Shown: piece after piece, positions 47,724 to 57,074 of the stretch
Layout of the letters: every line of letters begins with the position of its first letter
Numbering within the stretch: the stretch's first letter is position 1
From: Flavobacterium flavigenum
GTDB taxonomy: Bacteria; Bacteroidota; Bacteroidia; Flavobacteriales; Flavobacteriaceae
Direction of reading: 5' to 3'
NCBI RefSeq assembly: GCF_027111255.2
Contig: NZ_CP114285.2
Span: 2,480,001-2,544,000 of the forward strand
Length of the DNA stretch: 64,000 nt
The notes under the pieces: generated by a model
The model's input: only the letters and a program-made list of their open reading frames with translations
Databases searched by the model: none
What the model was told of the DNA's origin: nothing
Program-made: the position numbers and the translations under genes

Positions 47724-48998
47724 TTATTTTGACAGAATTCCATATTTTAAAATCTGTCCAAAATCATACATATCCTCAAAAGAACAATATAAAGGAACTG
47801 GTGCCAGACGAATGACATTAGGCTCGCGCCAGTCTGTAATCACGCCGTTTTTCATCAAATAATCGAATAAGCTTCTTCCCTCACCATGTAAAAAAACGGA
47901 GAGCTGACAAGCTCTTTCTTCCTGATTTGATGGTGTTATAATTTCGAAATTACTATCAACTTCCTTATCAATTTCATGGAGTATAAATTCCAAATAAGAG
48001 GTAATTTTATCTCTTTTGGCGATTAAAGCATCCATTCCTACCTCGGCAAACATTTCTACAGAAGCTAAATAAGGAGCCAAAGAAAGTACCGGTAAATTAC
48101 TGATCTGCCAGCCACCCGCACCTTCAACTGGATCAAAATTAGGTTCCATTTTAAATCGGCGCTCTTTATTATGTCCCCACCAGCCTGCAAATCTTGGCAA
48201 GTCTGAATTATGATGTCTTTCATGAACAAAACACCCGGAAGCATTTCCTGGACCTGAATTCATATATTTATAACTACACCAGGCAGCGAAATCTACATTC
48301 CAGTCGTGTAGTTCTAATTTTATATTTCCAGCAGCGTGAGCTAAATCCCAACCTACTTTTGCACCAGCTTTTTGTCCGGCTGCAGTAATGGTTTTAATGT
48401 CAAAAACCTGCCCGGTATAATAATTTACGCCTCCAATTAAAACCAAAGCCAACTCGTCACCAACTTCTTCAATTTTTGCCAGAATATCTTTAAGTCGAAT
48501 ATTGTGTTCGCCTTCACGGCGTTTTATTTCTACAATAGCATCTTCCGGTTTATATCCATGAAAATGAACCTGGCTTTGAAACATATACTGATCTGACGGA
48601 AAGGCTTTTTCTTCGCAGATAATTTTATAACGGGTTGCAGTAGGCTGATAAAAAGAAACCATCAGCAAATGAAGATTTACAGTCAGGGTATTCATAACCG
48701 TAACTTCTGAAGGCAGGGCACCTACGATTTTACTCAAAGGTTCCGGGAATCTTTCCTGATAATCCCACCATGGTTTTTCTGCATAAAAATGACCTTCTAC
48801 CGCAAAATGTGCCCAGTCATTCATTATTTCATCAATATAGGATTTGGTTCTTTTGGGCTGTAATCCTAAAGAATTTCCGGTGAAATAAATAACACGTTTA
48901 CCATCTACTTTAGGAAAAATAAACTGATCCTGATAATGATTTAAAACGTCTTGTGAGTCAAGTTGTTTTGCGAATTCGCGTGTATTTTGAAAAGTCAT
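47724..48998 (-). CDS. kynU: Kynureninase
   Basis: 424 residues, PLP fold type I: FTGNSLGLQPK, WWDYQERFPEPLSKIVGALP, the aspartate region GWDLAHAAGNI, and WCSYKYMNSGPG with the PLP lysine; GWWGHNKERRFKM is also typical. It cleaves 3-hydroxykynurenine or kynurenine to (hydroxy)anthranilate and alanine. Together with the kmo gene it points to the kynurenine pathway. Single gene here. Confidence 0.93.
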   Translation of the reverse strand: MTFQNTREFAKQLDSQDVLNHYQDQFIFPKVDGKRVIYFTGNSLGLQPKRTKSYIDEIMNDWAHFAVEGHFYAEKPWWDYQERFPEPLSKIVGALPSEVTVMNTLTVNLHLLMVSFYQPTATRYKIICEEKAFPSDQYMFQSQVHFHGYKPEDAIVEIKRREGEHNIRLKDILAKIEEVGDELALVLIGGVNYYTGQVFDIKTITAAGQKAGAKVGWDLAHAAGNIKLELHDWNVDFAAWCSYKYMNSGPGNASGCFVHERHHNSDLPRFAGWWGHNKERRFKMEPNFDPVEGAGGWQISNLPVLSLAPYLASVEMFAEVGMDALIAKRDKITSYLEFILHEIDKEVDSNFEIITPSNQEERACQLSVFLHGEGRSLFDYLMKNGVITDWREPNVIRLAPVPLYCSFEDMYDFGQILKYGILSK

Positions 48999-49035
48999 TG
49001 TTTTTTGTTTTGCCTGCTAAAATAACAATTTTTGT

Positions 49036-49100
49036 TTGTTTTGTTTCAAGTTTAAAGTTTCAAGTTGCCAATAAATCGTGAAACCTGAAACTTAAAACCA
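49036..49100. repeat. Word repeat (TTTCAAGTTTAAAG family)
   Basis: Directly upstream of kynU: TTTCAAGTTTAAAGTTTCAAG followed, inverted, by GAAACCTGAAACTTAAAACC. One of the locally repeated-word spacers. Confidence 0.5.
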
Positions 49101-49114
49101 TTAAAAAACAAAAA

Positions 49115-49143
49115 AACCCGACAGTTTCTAAAACTATCGGGTT
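49115..49143 (-). terminator. Terminator after queA
   Basis: AACCCGACAGTTT pairs with AAACTATCGGGTT (one mismatch), with a leftward T-run of six. Confidence 0.82.
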
Positions 49144-49166
49144 CTTATATTGAAAATTAATTCCGA

Positions 49167-50216
49167 TTAAAGAATCAACATTGCATCTCCGTAAGAATAA
49201 AACTTATATCCTTCTTTGATTGCTTCATCGTAAGCTTTTTTCATTAAATCATGTCCACAAAAAGCTGAAATCATCATTAATAATGTTGATTTTGGCGTAT
49301 GGAAATTAGTAATCATACAGTTTGCAATACTAAAATCGTGAGGAGGAAAGATAAATTTATTTGTCCAGCCTTCGTAAGGATTCAAAGTATTTGCAGAAGA
49401 AACAGAACTTTCAATGGCACGCATAGAAGTTGTTCCTACTGCACAAATACGTTTTTTCTTTGCTTTTCCTTCATTTACGATATCACAAGCTTCCTGAGTT
49501 ATAATTAATTCCTCAGAATCCATTTTGTGTTTTGATAAATCTTCAACCTCAACTGGGTTAAAAGTTCCTAAACCTACGTGTAAAGTCACCTCAGCAAAAT
49601 TCACTCCTTTGATTTCCAGTTTTTTCAAAAGGTGTTTTGAGAAGTGCAAACCAGCTGTTGGTGCTGCTACAGCTCCCTCTTCTTTTGCATAAATCGTCTG
49701 GTATCTGTCTGCATCTTCGGGAGTTACCTCGCGGTTGATATATTTAGGGATTGGAGTTTCTCCAAGCTCTGTCAATTTATTTCTGAATTCCTCATAAGAA
49801 CCATCATATAGAAAACGTAAAGTTCTTCCGCGTGAAGTCGTGTTATCAATTACCTCAGCAACTAAAGAGTCATCATCGCCAAAATAAAGTTTATTACCAA
49901 TTCTGATTTTACGTGCCGGATCAACCAAAACATCCCAAAGACGTTGTTCTGAATTTAGTTCTCTCAACAAGAAAACTTCAATTCTTGCTCCGGTTTTTTC
50001 TTTATTTCCGTACAAACGTGCAGGGAAAACTTTTGTATTATTTAGAATTAAAACGTCTCCGTCATCAAAATAATTGATTACGTCTTTAAACATTTTATGT
50101 TCGATAGTGTTTTTTTTACGGTCAATTACCATTAAACGGGACTCGTCTCTGTTTTCTGCCGGGAATTCAGCCAAAAGTTCTTTCGGTAAATTGAAATTGA
50201 AGTGTGATAATTTCAT
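49167..50216 (-). CDS. queA: S-adenosylmethionine:tRNA ribosyltransferase-isomerase
   Basis: 349 residues, clear Que[22 protein letters not shown] at the N-terminus, [39 protein letters not shown] and [13 protein letters not shown]. It transfers and isomerises the ribosyl part of SAM onto preQ1 in tRNA to form epoxyqueuosine. Length is normal. A TTG-N21-TATATTTG promoter lies 64-95 nt upstream. Confidence 0.95.
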   Translation of the reverse strand: MKLSHFNFNLPKELLAEFPAENRDESRLMVIDRKKNTIEHKMFKDVINYFDDGDVLILNNTKVFPARLYGNKEKTGARIEVFLLRELNSEQRLWDVLVDPARKIRIGNKLYFGDDDSLVAEVIDNTTSRGRTLRFLYDGSYEEFRNKLTELGETPIPKYINREVTPEDADRYQTIYAKEEGAVAAPTAGLHFSKHLLKKLEIKGVNFAEVTLHVGLGTFNPVEVEDLSKHKMDSEELIITQEACDIVNEGKAKKKRICAVGTTSMRAIESSVSSANTLNPYEGWTNKFIFPPHDFSIANCMITNFHTPKSTLLMMISAFCGHDLMKKAYDEAIKEGYKFYSYGDAMLIL

Positions 50217-50279
50217 ATTTGAATGATTGATTTTAGAATGTAGATTTTAGATTTTGTATCTAAAATTGTAAATCGTGTG

Positions 50280-50311
50280 CAAATATACGATTGTCAGACA
50301 GGCGTTGTCAA
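50280..50311 (-). promoter_or_regulatory. queA promoter
   Basis: Leftward TTG (50311-50309), 21 nt, TATATTTG (50287-50280), matching the Bacteroidota promoter pattern upstream of queA. Confidence 0.6.
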
Positions 50312-50381
50312 GTGTTTTGCTGTTTATTTTCAAAAGTCGTTGATTCAGTGGTGTTTCGACAACATCAAAAAACATTTTTGT

Positions 50382-50408
50382 ACCATATAAATGATATAAG
50401 TTCATTTA
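50382..50408. repeat. ACCATATAA-type repeat, copy 1
   Basis: ACCATATAAATGATATAAG followed by TTCATTT; almost the same sequence recurs at 63948-63971 and inverted at 51309-51332. Confidence 0.7.
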
Positions 50409-50540
50409 ATTCGAATTTTAGCGGTCAGCAGTGTTGGAAATGCAGAAATAACAAAATTTAAATCATTTTTTTTTACACAGAAAAATTGTATTAAATTTAA
50501 CTTGAAACGAAGATTTAATTAACGTTTTTTAAGCCAAATT

Positions 50541-50574
50541 AATATATGTTTGCCTGAACAATCAAACATATATT
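50541..50574 (+). promoter_or_regulatory. Perfect inverted repeat abutting a start codon, with -7 box
   Basis: AATATATGTTTG (50541-50552) is followed by 10 nt and its exact complement (50563-50574); the next base is the A of the ATG at 50575. The left arm contains TATGTTTG, a consensus -7 box, so transcription could start within the loop. The repeat could be an operator or an RNA stem near the ribosome site. Confidence 0.55.
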
Positions 50575-51114
50575 ATGAAAAAAAAATACTTAATAATTGT
50601 AATGTTATTTTCGATTTGTGCTGTTAATGCCCAAAATGACAACTCTACAAATGAGAAAAAAAATGAAGTAAAATTAAATGTGTTACTACCTCTAACTGGC
50701 GCACTTGAAGGAACTTATGAAAGAAGCTTAAATAGAAAATCTTCATTAGGTATTTCAGTTTTTACTGTGTTCGATAACGATAAATCAGAAGAAGATTTAA
50801 ATTATTCTATATCAACATACTATAGAAGATATTTTGGAAAGAAATTTGCTTCTGGTTTTTTTGCCGAAGGTTTTGGTATGTTAAGCTCAATTGACGGAAA
50901 AAAAATATATGATACAAATGATAATTCAAAATTTACTGAAGGTTCTGATGTAATTGATTTTTCCCTTGGTTTAGGTTTAGGAAGTAAATGGGTTACTAAA
51001 AGTGGATTTATATTTGAGGTTAACGCTGGTTGGGGGAAACTATTATTTAATGCTGAAAAGACTGACCACACCCAAGTTGTAAGATTAGGTTTTAATTTGG
51101 GTTATAGATTTTAA
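50575..51114 (+). CDS. Outer-membrane beta-barrel protein (DUF3575-like)
   Basis: 179 residues. Signal peptide MKKKYLIIVMLFSICAVNAQ, then alternating amphipathic strands with aromatic residues (VKLNVLLPLTGALEGTYERS, YSISTYYRRYFGKKFASGFF, EVNAGWGKLLF) and a C-terminal LGFNLGYRF, the aromatic end needed for outer-membrane insertion. Function unknown; about 8 strands, small barrel. Confidence 0.78.
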   Translation: MKKKYLIIVMLFSICAVNAQNDNSTNEKKNEVKLNVLLPLTGALEGTYERSLNRKSSLGISVFTVFDNDKSEEDLNYSISTYYRRYFGKKFASGFFAEGFGMLSSIDGKKIYDTNDNSKFTEGSDVIDFSLGLGLGSKWVTKSGFIFEVNAGWGKLLFNAEKTDHTQVVRLGFNLGYRF

Positions 51115-51251
51115 AAATAATTAAACTTGGAAATGACAATTGGAATAAATTGGAATGGACATACATAAAACATAAACTGCCGAACCGCTAACCGTCGTTT
51201 GAAAAATTAGTAACTACTTTTTTGTTTGGCTAAAGCCGAAAAACTAATCAT

Positions 51252-51278
51252 AAAAAACCTCCAGTCGAAACTGAAGGC
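51252..51278 (-). terminator. Terminator after aroA
   Basis: CCTCCAGT-CGAA-ACTGAAGG hairpin (one mismatch), with a leftward T-run of six; about 60 nt after the aroA stop. Confidence 0.65.
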
Positions 51279-51308
51279 TATTGAAATTATGCTCATTTTA
51301 TTTAAATG

Positions 51309-51332
51309 GAACTTATATCACTTATATGGTTA
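51309..51332. repeat. ACCATATAA-type repeat, copy 2 (inverted)
   Basis: GAACTTATATCACTTATATGG, the reverse complement of the copies at 50382 and 63948, here between the aroA stop and its terminator. Confidence 0.7.
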
Positions 51333-51339
51333 ATAATTT

Positions 51340-52563
51340 TTAAAGTTCTGAAATTTCAAAGTTTAACTCTTTTAAATCATTCCAGAAATCGGGATAAGAT
51401 TTAGATACTACTTCTGCATTTTCTATAATAATTGGCACTTTTAAGGCTAAAGGCGCAAATGCCATTGCCATACGGTGATCGTTATAAGTGGCAATTTTCA
51501 CATTATGATTCATTGTATCAGAAAGTCCTAAAGTCAAACTATCATTTGTCACCGAAATATTGGCTCCTAATTTTGTAAGCTCGATTCGGAGTGCTTCAAG
51601 CCTGTCTGTTTCTTTAATCTTTAATGTATGCAGCCCGGTTAAATGACAGCCAATTCCTAATCCTAAACAAGTAACTACAATCGTTTGAGCAATATCTGGT
51701 GTGTTATTAAGATCAAAGTTTACAGTTTCAAGTTTAAAATCCGGCTGTTTTACTAATGTCATTTTGTTTCCTTCGAAAGTAGTTTTGACACCCATTTTTT
51801 CATAAATAGAAACCAAAGCCGAATCTCCCTGCAAACTATTTTCTTTATAACTGCTCAAAGTTATGGATGCAGCGTCTGCCAAAGCAACCAGACTAAAGAA
51901 ATAAGAAGCCGAACTCCAGTCCGATTCTACAACCATTTCTTTTGAAGCAACAGCCTCTTTTGTATAGACTTTAATTACGTTTCCTTCAAAACTGGTTTGG
52001 ATATCCAGATCATTCAGCAAAGCTAAAGTCATTTTGATATACGGAATAGAAGTTATTTCGCCCTCTAAAGTAAGTTCTAAACCATTCTCTAATTTTGAAG
52101 CTACTAACAAAAGGGCCGAAATATACTGACTGCTCACATTTGCAGCCAGGCTTACTTTTGAAGCGGTTACTTTTTTTCCTTTAATTCTGATTGGCGGATA
52201 CCCTTCTTCTTTTTCATATGAAATTTCAACACCAAGTTGCGCCAAAGCTTCTACTAAAATTTTTATCGGTCGTTCCTGCATTCTGCTTGAACCAGTCATT
52301 ACAACTTCACGTCCTTCGTTTACTGCAAAATAAGCCGTTAAAAAACGCATCGCTGTCCCGGCATGATGAATATCTACAATCTCGTCATTTCCCACAAGGG
52401 CTTTTTGCATTACCTCGCTGTCATCAGAATTAGAAGTATTAGCAAGGGTTATATTTGGAAAAAGCGCCTTTAAGAGCAATAAACGATTGGTTTCGCTTTT
52501 TGATCCTGTAACAGCAATCTGGCCTTGTAAGTTTTTATGGTTGGTTTGAAGTAATAAATTCAT
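51340..52563 (-). CDS. aroA: 3-phosphoshikimate 1-carboxyvinyltransferase (EPSP synthase)
   Basis: 407 residues. GSKSETNRLLLLKALFP carries the phosphate-binding lysine, followed by NAGTAMRF-equivalent HHAGTAMRFLTAYFA, QERPIKILVEALAQLG, VSSQYISALLL, and TDRLEALRIELTKLG, with NDHRMAMAFAPLAL at the end. It makes EPSP from shikimate-3-phosphate and PEP. A single gene; slightly short (407) but complete. Confidence 0.93.
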   Translation of the reverse strand: MNLLLQTNHKNLQGQIAVTGSKSETNRLLLLKALFPNITLANTSNSDDSEVMQKALVGNDEIVDIHHAGTAMRFLTAYFAVNEGREVVMTGSSRMQERPIKILVEALAQLGVEISYEKEEGYPPIRIKGKKVTASKVSLAANVSSQYISALLLVASKLENGLELTLEGEITSIPYIKMTLALLNDLDIQTSFEGNVIKVYTKEAVASKEMVVESDWSSASYFFSLVALADAASITLSSYKENSLQGDSALVSIYEKMGVKTTFEGNKMTLVKQPDFKLETVNFDLNNTPDIAQTIVVTCLGLGIGCHLTGLHTLKIKETDRLEALRIELTKLGANISVTNDSLTLGLSDTMNHNVKIATYNDHRMAMAFAPLALKVPIIIENAEVVSKSYPDFWNDLKELNFEISEL

Positions 52564-52569
52564 CTATAT

Positions 52570-52690
52570 AATTAATAAGTTGTAAATTATGAATCATGAA
52601 TTATTAAAAACATAATTCAGACGCGCAATTTACCACTCCCCATTCATAATTCAAAATTGAAAACCCATAATTCAAAACTTATGAGTGATA
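52570..52690. repeat. Word repeat (CATAATTC/GAATTATG family)
   Basis: Several direct and inverted copies of AATTATGAA / TTCATAATTC words fill the gap before aroA, similar to other local repeats. Confidence 0.6.
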
Positions 52691-52698
52691 TTTCACAA

Positions 52699-53025
52699 TT
52701 ATTTCAATTTATCGTTGTTTTTGTGACGATCCTTATCCCTAACCGATTTTAAATCCATTTTTTTATCAAAAGCAGCCTGTAAATCGATTCCTGTTTGATT
52801 AGCCAAACATAAGACTACAAAAACAACATCAGCAAGTTCTTCGCCTAAATCTTTGTTTTTATCACTTTCTTTTTCTGATTGTTCCCCGTATCTACGCGCA
52901 ATAATCCTCGCAACTTCACCTACTTCTTCTGTAAGTTGTGCCATATTGGTCAATTCATTAAAATAACGGACACCATGTTCTTTTATCCAGGTATCAACGT
53001 CTAATTGTGCGTTTTTCAAATCCAT
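52699..53025 (-). CDS. MazG-like nucleotide pyrophosphohydrolase
   Basis: 108 residues. LTEEVGEVARIIARRYGEQS gives the ExxE metal motif and LGEELADVVFVVLCLANQTG the ExxD motif of MazG-type all-alpha NTP pyrophosphatases, which clear non-canonical nucleotides. It starts 2 nt downstream of the first DUF3857 gene and may be in that operon. Confidence 0.88.
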   Translation of the reverse strand: MDLKNAQLDVDTWIKEHGVRYFNELTNMAQLTEEVGEVARIIARRYGEQSEKESDKNKDLGEELADVVFVVLCLANQTGIDLQAAFDKKMDLKSVRDKDRHKNNDKLK

Positions 53026-53027
53026 TA

Positions 53028-55019
53028 CTATATTTTTTTAAGAATAATTTTTTCGCCTTGACTTGTGATTATTTTTTGAAAAATTTCTTTTAAGCCATCG
53101 TACTGATCTTCTGCAAAAATACTACTCTTAATTTCTGTTGAGCAAATAATCTGAATTTTGTTTCCTTCATTATTAATATTAAATTTATACAAAATTACAT
53201 TATTCTCAGCTACAATCTGAATAGGTTTTGGAAGTGTCTCAATAACATATCCTTCAGGAATTTCAAGATTTATATTTAATTTTTCCTGACTGGGATACCC
53301 AAAATACACGGGCATTTGTCTTTTCTCCTGATTAAAATAATTTTTAGTTGTCGTAAAAAACAGCATTGGGGATATAAACATTTTGTCTCCAATAATTTCA
53401 CATTGATTTTCTGAAATAAAGTCGAATGCTTCAATAACAGGCTTTTCAACATTTGTTTTTATATTTTCAACTGCATAATTTGAAATTTTAGCATTTTCTA
53501 ATTGTTCTGCTAATTTTTCCAGATAATTCCCGGTACTTTTGTTTGCATTTGCAATTCTAAAACGATAAGCATCATAGTCGAGTTTATGATTTCGGATTTT
53601 ACCTTGAAGCACTCCTAAATTATTGATTTTAGCAATCATCATCACATTTTCTTTTGATTGTGCAGCTGGAACCAAATTTATTTCTTCAGAAGATCCGTCT
53701 GATTTTATAAGCCTCCCTTTCCAATTCAATACATTTAAAGGCAGAATATTAGGAGAAGTAAATTTATGCGAAGCGTCTAATAAAATTTGTTTTCCATCAA
53801 TTTCCGCAGCAGCAATAACATAATTAAACCCGGTTCTTGTGGGATATACCGGAGTACCGTTCTCAATAGTACTAACTAACACAGGATTTGCCTTGATACC
53901 TGCAAACTCAAGCATATTAATTAAAATAAAATTAATTTCGGCTACGTTACCAGTTTGGTTTTTATAGGCTTCTTTTACTCCTTTGTCTGTATAATAATCA
54001 TTCTTTTCATCCCAGTTCATTTTATTCTGGACAAATTTAAAAATGATATTCAACCTTTCCTCTGGTGAATTAATATTAATCAATATCCGATTTAGATCTT
54101 CCGTTAAAAACATTTTCTCATTGAGTTGCTTCCCAAAATTTTCATTTTTAAAAATTGTTGTAGCAACACCCTCCCAGGTTTGTGCATAATCTTTGACAGG
54201 CTGCTCTGGTAAGCGAACCCTTTCCAGTTCATGCCGAATTGAAATTCTGTAATTTTCAAGATTATCTACATAAGGCTCCTCTATAAGAGCCGGAATATCT
54301 TTGCATGAATAGACCGCATCGATCTGCCTATAGTTAAACGATCTGGATTGATTATATTCATTGGTAAAGTTCTGGTGTCCCCCAACCATTTTAGATTCTG
54401 TCACAATATTCTGATATCCGATTAGTAATGGTTTATAAATATAAAACTCAGGTATTTCTGTTTTATATTGAAAATAATTTACGGGTACCTCATACTGACA
54501 TTGGAAATCGGGAAAATTGACAATGTTTTCCGACTTTAAAATGTATTTGAATTCCAGAATTGAACCCACTTTTACATTAGGAAAAGTAATTGTTTTTTCA
54601 TTCCAGTATTTATTCACATTGTTTTTAAAAACTCCCTGTCCGTCTAATTTAGTTTTTATAATATTTTTATTTTCAATATTATAAGTAAAAGCATTAGAAA
54701 ATTCCAAATAATCCTTATTCATATTTTCATATCCTACATAATACTTTACTTTTTGATTGGCCCAGCTAAGTCCTTCCTTTTTATATATTTTAATTTTAAA
54801 TTCATAAACATGATTTGCTGTAAAACCGTTTTTTATATCGTAAATAAAAAAAGTTTTGGCTTTTTTAAACAATATAGCTGCAGGAGCAGAACTATCTTTT
54901 GGATGAGCTCTTTCTTCTAATTCTGCAACTGTTACTTTTCCTAACTCGTAATTTTGGGCTTTGACAGTAATAGAAGTAAGAATTAAAATTATCGAAATAA
55001 TTATGGCATATAATTTCAT
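53028..55019 (-). CDS. DUF3857/transglutaminase-like protein, catalytic Cys lost (copy 3)
   Basis: 663 residues: signal peptide (residues 1-21), DUF3857 N-terminal beta domain, a transglutaminase-like core around 270-430, and a C-terminal beta domain. At the expected Cys position the sequence reads TGNVAEI (V359) and at the expected His FNYVIAA (N399), although the LDAS aspartate is kept. It is therefore probably a binding rather than a cleaving protein. Very similar in layout and N-terminal sequence (ELGKVTVAELE, HPKDSSAPAAIL) to the next gene upstream, so the pair arose by duplication. Confidence 0.85.
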   Translation of the reverse strand: MKLYAIIISIILILTSITVKAQNYELGKVTVAELEERAHPKDSSAPAAILFKKAKTFFIYDIKNGFTANHVYEFKIKIYKKEGLSWANQKVKYYVGYENMNKDYLEFSNAFTYNIENKNIIKTKLDGQGVFKNNVNKYWNEKTITFPNVKVGSILEFKYILKSENIVNFPDFQCQYEVPVNYFQYKTEIPEFYIYKPLLIGYQNIVTESKMVGGHQNFTNEYNQSRSFNYRQIDAVYSCKDIPALIEEPYVDNLENYRISIRHELERVRLPEQPVKDYAQTWEGVATTIFKNENFGKQLNEKMFLTEDLNRILININSPEERLNIIFKFVQNKMNWDEKNDYYTDKGVKEAYKNQTGNVAEINFILINMLEFAGIKANPVLVSTIENGTPVYPTRTGFNYVIAAAEIDGKQILLDASHKFTSPNILPLNVLNWKGRLIKSDGSSEEINLVPAAQSKENVMMIAKINNLGVLQGKIRNHKLDYDAYRFRIANANKSTGNYLEKLAEQLENAKISNYAVENIKTNVEKPVIEAFDFISENQCEIIGDKMFISPMLFFTTTKNYFNQEKRQMPVYFGYPSQEKLNINLEIPEGYVIETLPKPIQIVAENNVILYKFNINNEGNKIQIICSTEIKSSIFAEDQYDGLKEIFQKIITSQGEKIILKKI

Positions 55020-55020
55020 T

Positions 55021-57051
55021 TTAAATTTTCTTTAAAACAATTTTCTCGCTTTCTTTTGCAATCATTGCTTTATAGTAATCTTTGAGCATTTCATATTGGT
55101 GTGTTGATACAATTGCTTCATTAATTTGATGGGAAATTACCATCTGAAGCGTATTTTCATTAGCTGCAATATTAAATTTGAAAGAACCTAAGTTATCTTC
55201 CATGGTCATTGCAGCTGGTGCAGGAAGTGTTTCGACTGCATAGCCATCAGGAATTTTAATTGTGATGTTATATTTGTCCATAAATGGAAATCCAAAATCA
55301 ACCGGATATTCTCTTGTTTCCTGATTAAATGGGTTCTTTTCAGTAGAAAAGAACAACATTGGGCTAACATATATTTTACCCCCTATTACTTCACATAAAT
55401 TATTCCCGGTAAAAGAATAAGTTTCTATAATAGGTTTCAAAATCTCTTTTTCGTTTGTCTTTGAATAGTCACTGATTTCTATTTTATTATTTTTGTTTTC
55501 GAGTTTTTCCAGATATTCATCTTCTTTGGTACTAAAAATATTCTTTCTTGTAATCATGGCGTTATAATCTGTACATTGTCTTCTTGCCTGCCCTGTAACT
55601 TTACCTTCAGGATCAATATTATAAGTCAAAAAAACAATATCATTAGACGCCTTCTTAGGCATTAGGTCGATTTCTTCAGAAGTTCCGTCCTTTCTTATTA
55701 ATCTGCCCTGCCAGTTTAAAGTTCTAAGCGGTAAAACATTTGGAATAGAAAATTTATCAGATGCATCTAATAATATATAGCCATTTTCAGTTTCTACAGC
55801 TGCAATTACATAGTTATAGGCTGTTCTGTTAGGGAATAATGCTACCCCGTTTGATCTTGTACTAACCAAAACCGGATTTGCAGTTAAACCCGAATGACGT
55901 AACATTGCTGTTAGCATTAAATTTATCTCGGCAATATTTCCTGATTTTTCCTGATAGGCTTTTCGCACTCCTTTATCGCAGCTGTAGCCATAATATTCAT
56001 TCCATTTTACATTTGATTTGACATGATTTAAAATAATTAATATTTTCTCTTCAGGGCTTGTTACTCCTGCTAGTAATGCTTTTAAATCATCTTCAAAATA
56101 TCCTGTCTTGTTTAATTCAGGACCAAAATCATCATACTCATAAATGGTCTTCGCTACTGAACTCCAATCTGTAGAAAAAGTTTTAATTGGACTATTAGGA
56201 AACTTAACCATTGAAAGTTCCTGCTCCAGGCTGGAGGTATAATTGTCTATGTTATTAACAAATGACTCCTCTTTCATCGCTGGCAAATCTTCAGCTATGT
56301 AAGTAGTTTTTGCTTCGATATAATCTATTTTATCCTGAGAATACTCTGTTCTTGTTGCACCTCCTCCAAATCCTCCCGTTGAATATCTTTCTTTAGAATT
56401 TATCAGGATTGATTTGTTGTTTTTTTCTGGATTCACTTTAGGAAACACATATCCCTTTTGTCTGACATTAAAAATATAATATTCCGGAATGTAAGTTACA
56501 TACTCTGAATAATTTACCGGAATATTGGTTTGAAAAGCCCAGTCGCGCATCATTGTGATGTTAGATGTTCTGATTGTATAACTGTATTCTAGTACTGATC
56601 CTTCTTTTACATTAGGCATTGCAATTTTCTTTCTTGCCCTGTATTTATTTACTTCTTCATTAAAAATACCATCACTTTTGAGTTTGGTTTTTTCTATTTT
56701 TCCGTTGACTAAATTGAAAGTACACACATCGGAAAAATCAACTTTTTCCCTGGAATCATTACTTGCATTATAATATATCACACCTTGGTTTGCCCAGTCA
56801 TAGCCTTCCTTTTTATATATTTTAATACGCGCTTCAACATGTGTGATTAAAACAAATCCCTCTTGTTGGTTATATTCAATAGTTGCCGTCCCCTTTTTGT
56901 ACAAAATCGCTGCAGCCGCAGATGAATCTTTTGGATGCATTTTCTGCTCTAGTTCAGCAATAGATACTTTTCCTAATTTAAATTCCTGTGCTGTTGTTTT
57001 AGAAAGAATAAAAAGCACAACTAAAAAACTGAAAAATTTAATAAACTTCAT
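55021..57051 (-). CDS. DUF3857/transglutaminase-like protein, catalytic Cys lost (copy 2)
   Basis: 676 residues: signal peptide ending ..TTAQ, then DUF3857 and transglutaminase-like domains. The catalytic Cys position is isoleucine (I373 in SGNIAEI) and the His position asparagine (N413 in AYNYVIAA), matching the losses in copy 3. ANPVLVSTRSNG and LLDASDKFSIPNVLP are shared with it. One nucleotide separates it from copy 3, so the two are co-translated, and copy 1 precedes it by 23 nt. Function: unknown periplasmic or surface protein. Confidence 0.85.
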   Translation of the reverse strand: MKFIKFFSFLVVLFILSKTTAQEFKLGKVSIAELEQKMHPKDSSAAAAILYKKGTATIEYNQQEGFVLITHVEARIKIYKKEGYDWANQGVIYYNASNDSREKVDFSDVCTFNLVNGKIEKTKLKSDGIFNEEVNKYRARKKIAMPNVKEGSVLEYSYTIRTSNITMMRDWAFQTNIPVNYSEYVTYIPEYYIFNVRQKGYVFPKVNPEKNNKSILINSKERYSTGGFGGGATRTEYSQDKIDYIEAKTTYIAEDLPAMKEESFVNNIDNYTSSLEQELSMVKFPNSPIKTFSTDWSSVAKTIYEYDDFGPELNKTGYFEDDLKALLAGVTSPEEKILIILNHVKSNVKWNEYYGYSCDKGVRKAYQEKSGNIAEINLMLTAMLRHSGLTANPVLVSTRSNGVALFPNRTAYNYVIAAVETENGYILLDASDKFSIPNVLPLRTLNWQGRLIRKDGTSEEIDLMPKKASNDIVFLTYNIDPEGKVTGQARRQCTDYNAMITRKNIFSTKEDEYLEKLENKNNKIEISDYSKTNEKEILKPIIETYSFTGNNLCEVIGGKIYVSPMLFFSTEKNPFNQETREYPVDFGFPFMDKYNITIKIPDGYAVETLPAPAAMTMEDNLGSFKFNIAANENTLQMVISHQINEAIVSTHQYEMLKDYYKAMIAKESEKIVLKKI

Positions 57052-57074
57052 TTGGTTTGTTTTGATTAGTATGA

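Larger units (their letters stand above)
50217..50574. other. Gap between queA and the barrel protein gene
   Basis: 358 nt with no gene. It contains a repeated GATTTTAGA word next to queA (50222-50270), the queA promoter (50280-50311), an ACCATATAA-type repeat copy (50382-50408) and the 50541-50574 inverted repeat before the next gene. Confidence 0.6.
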
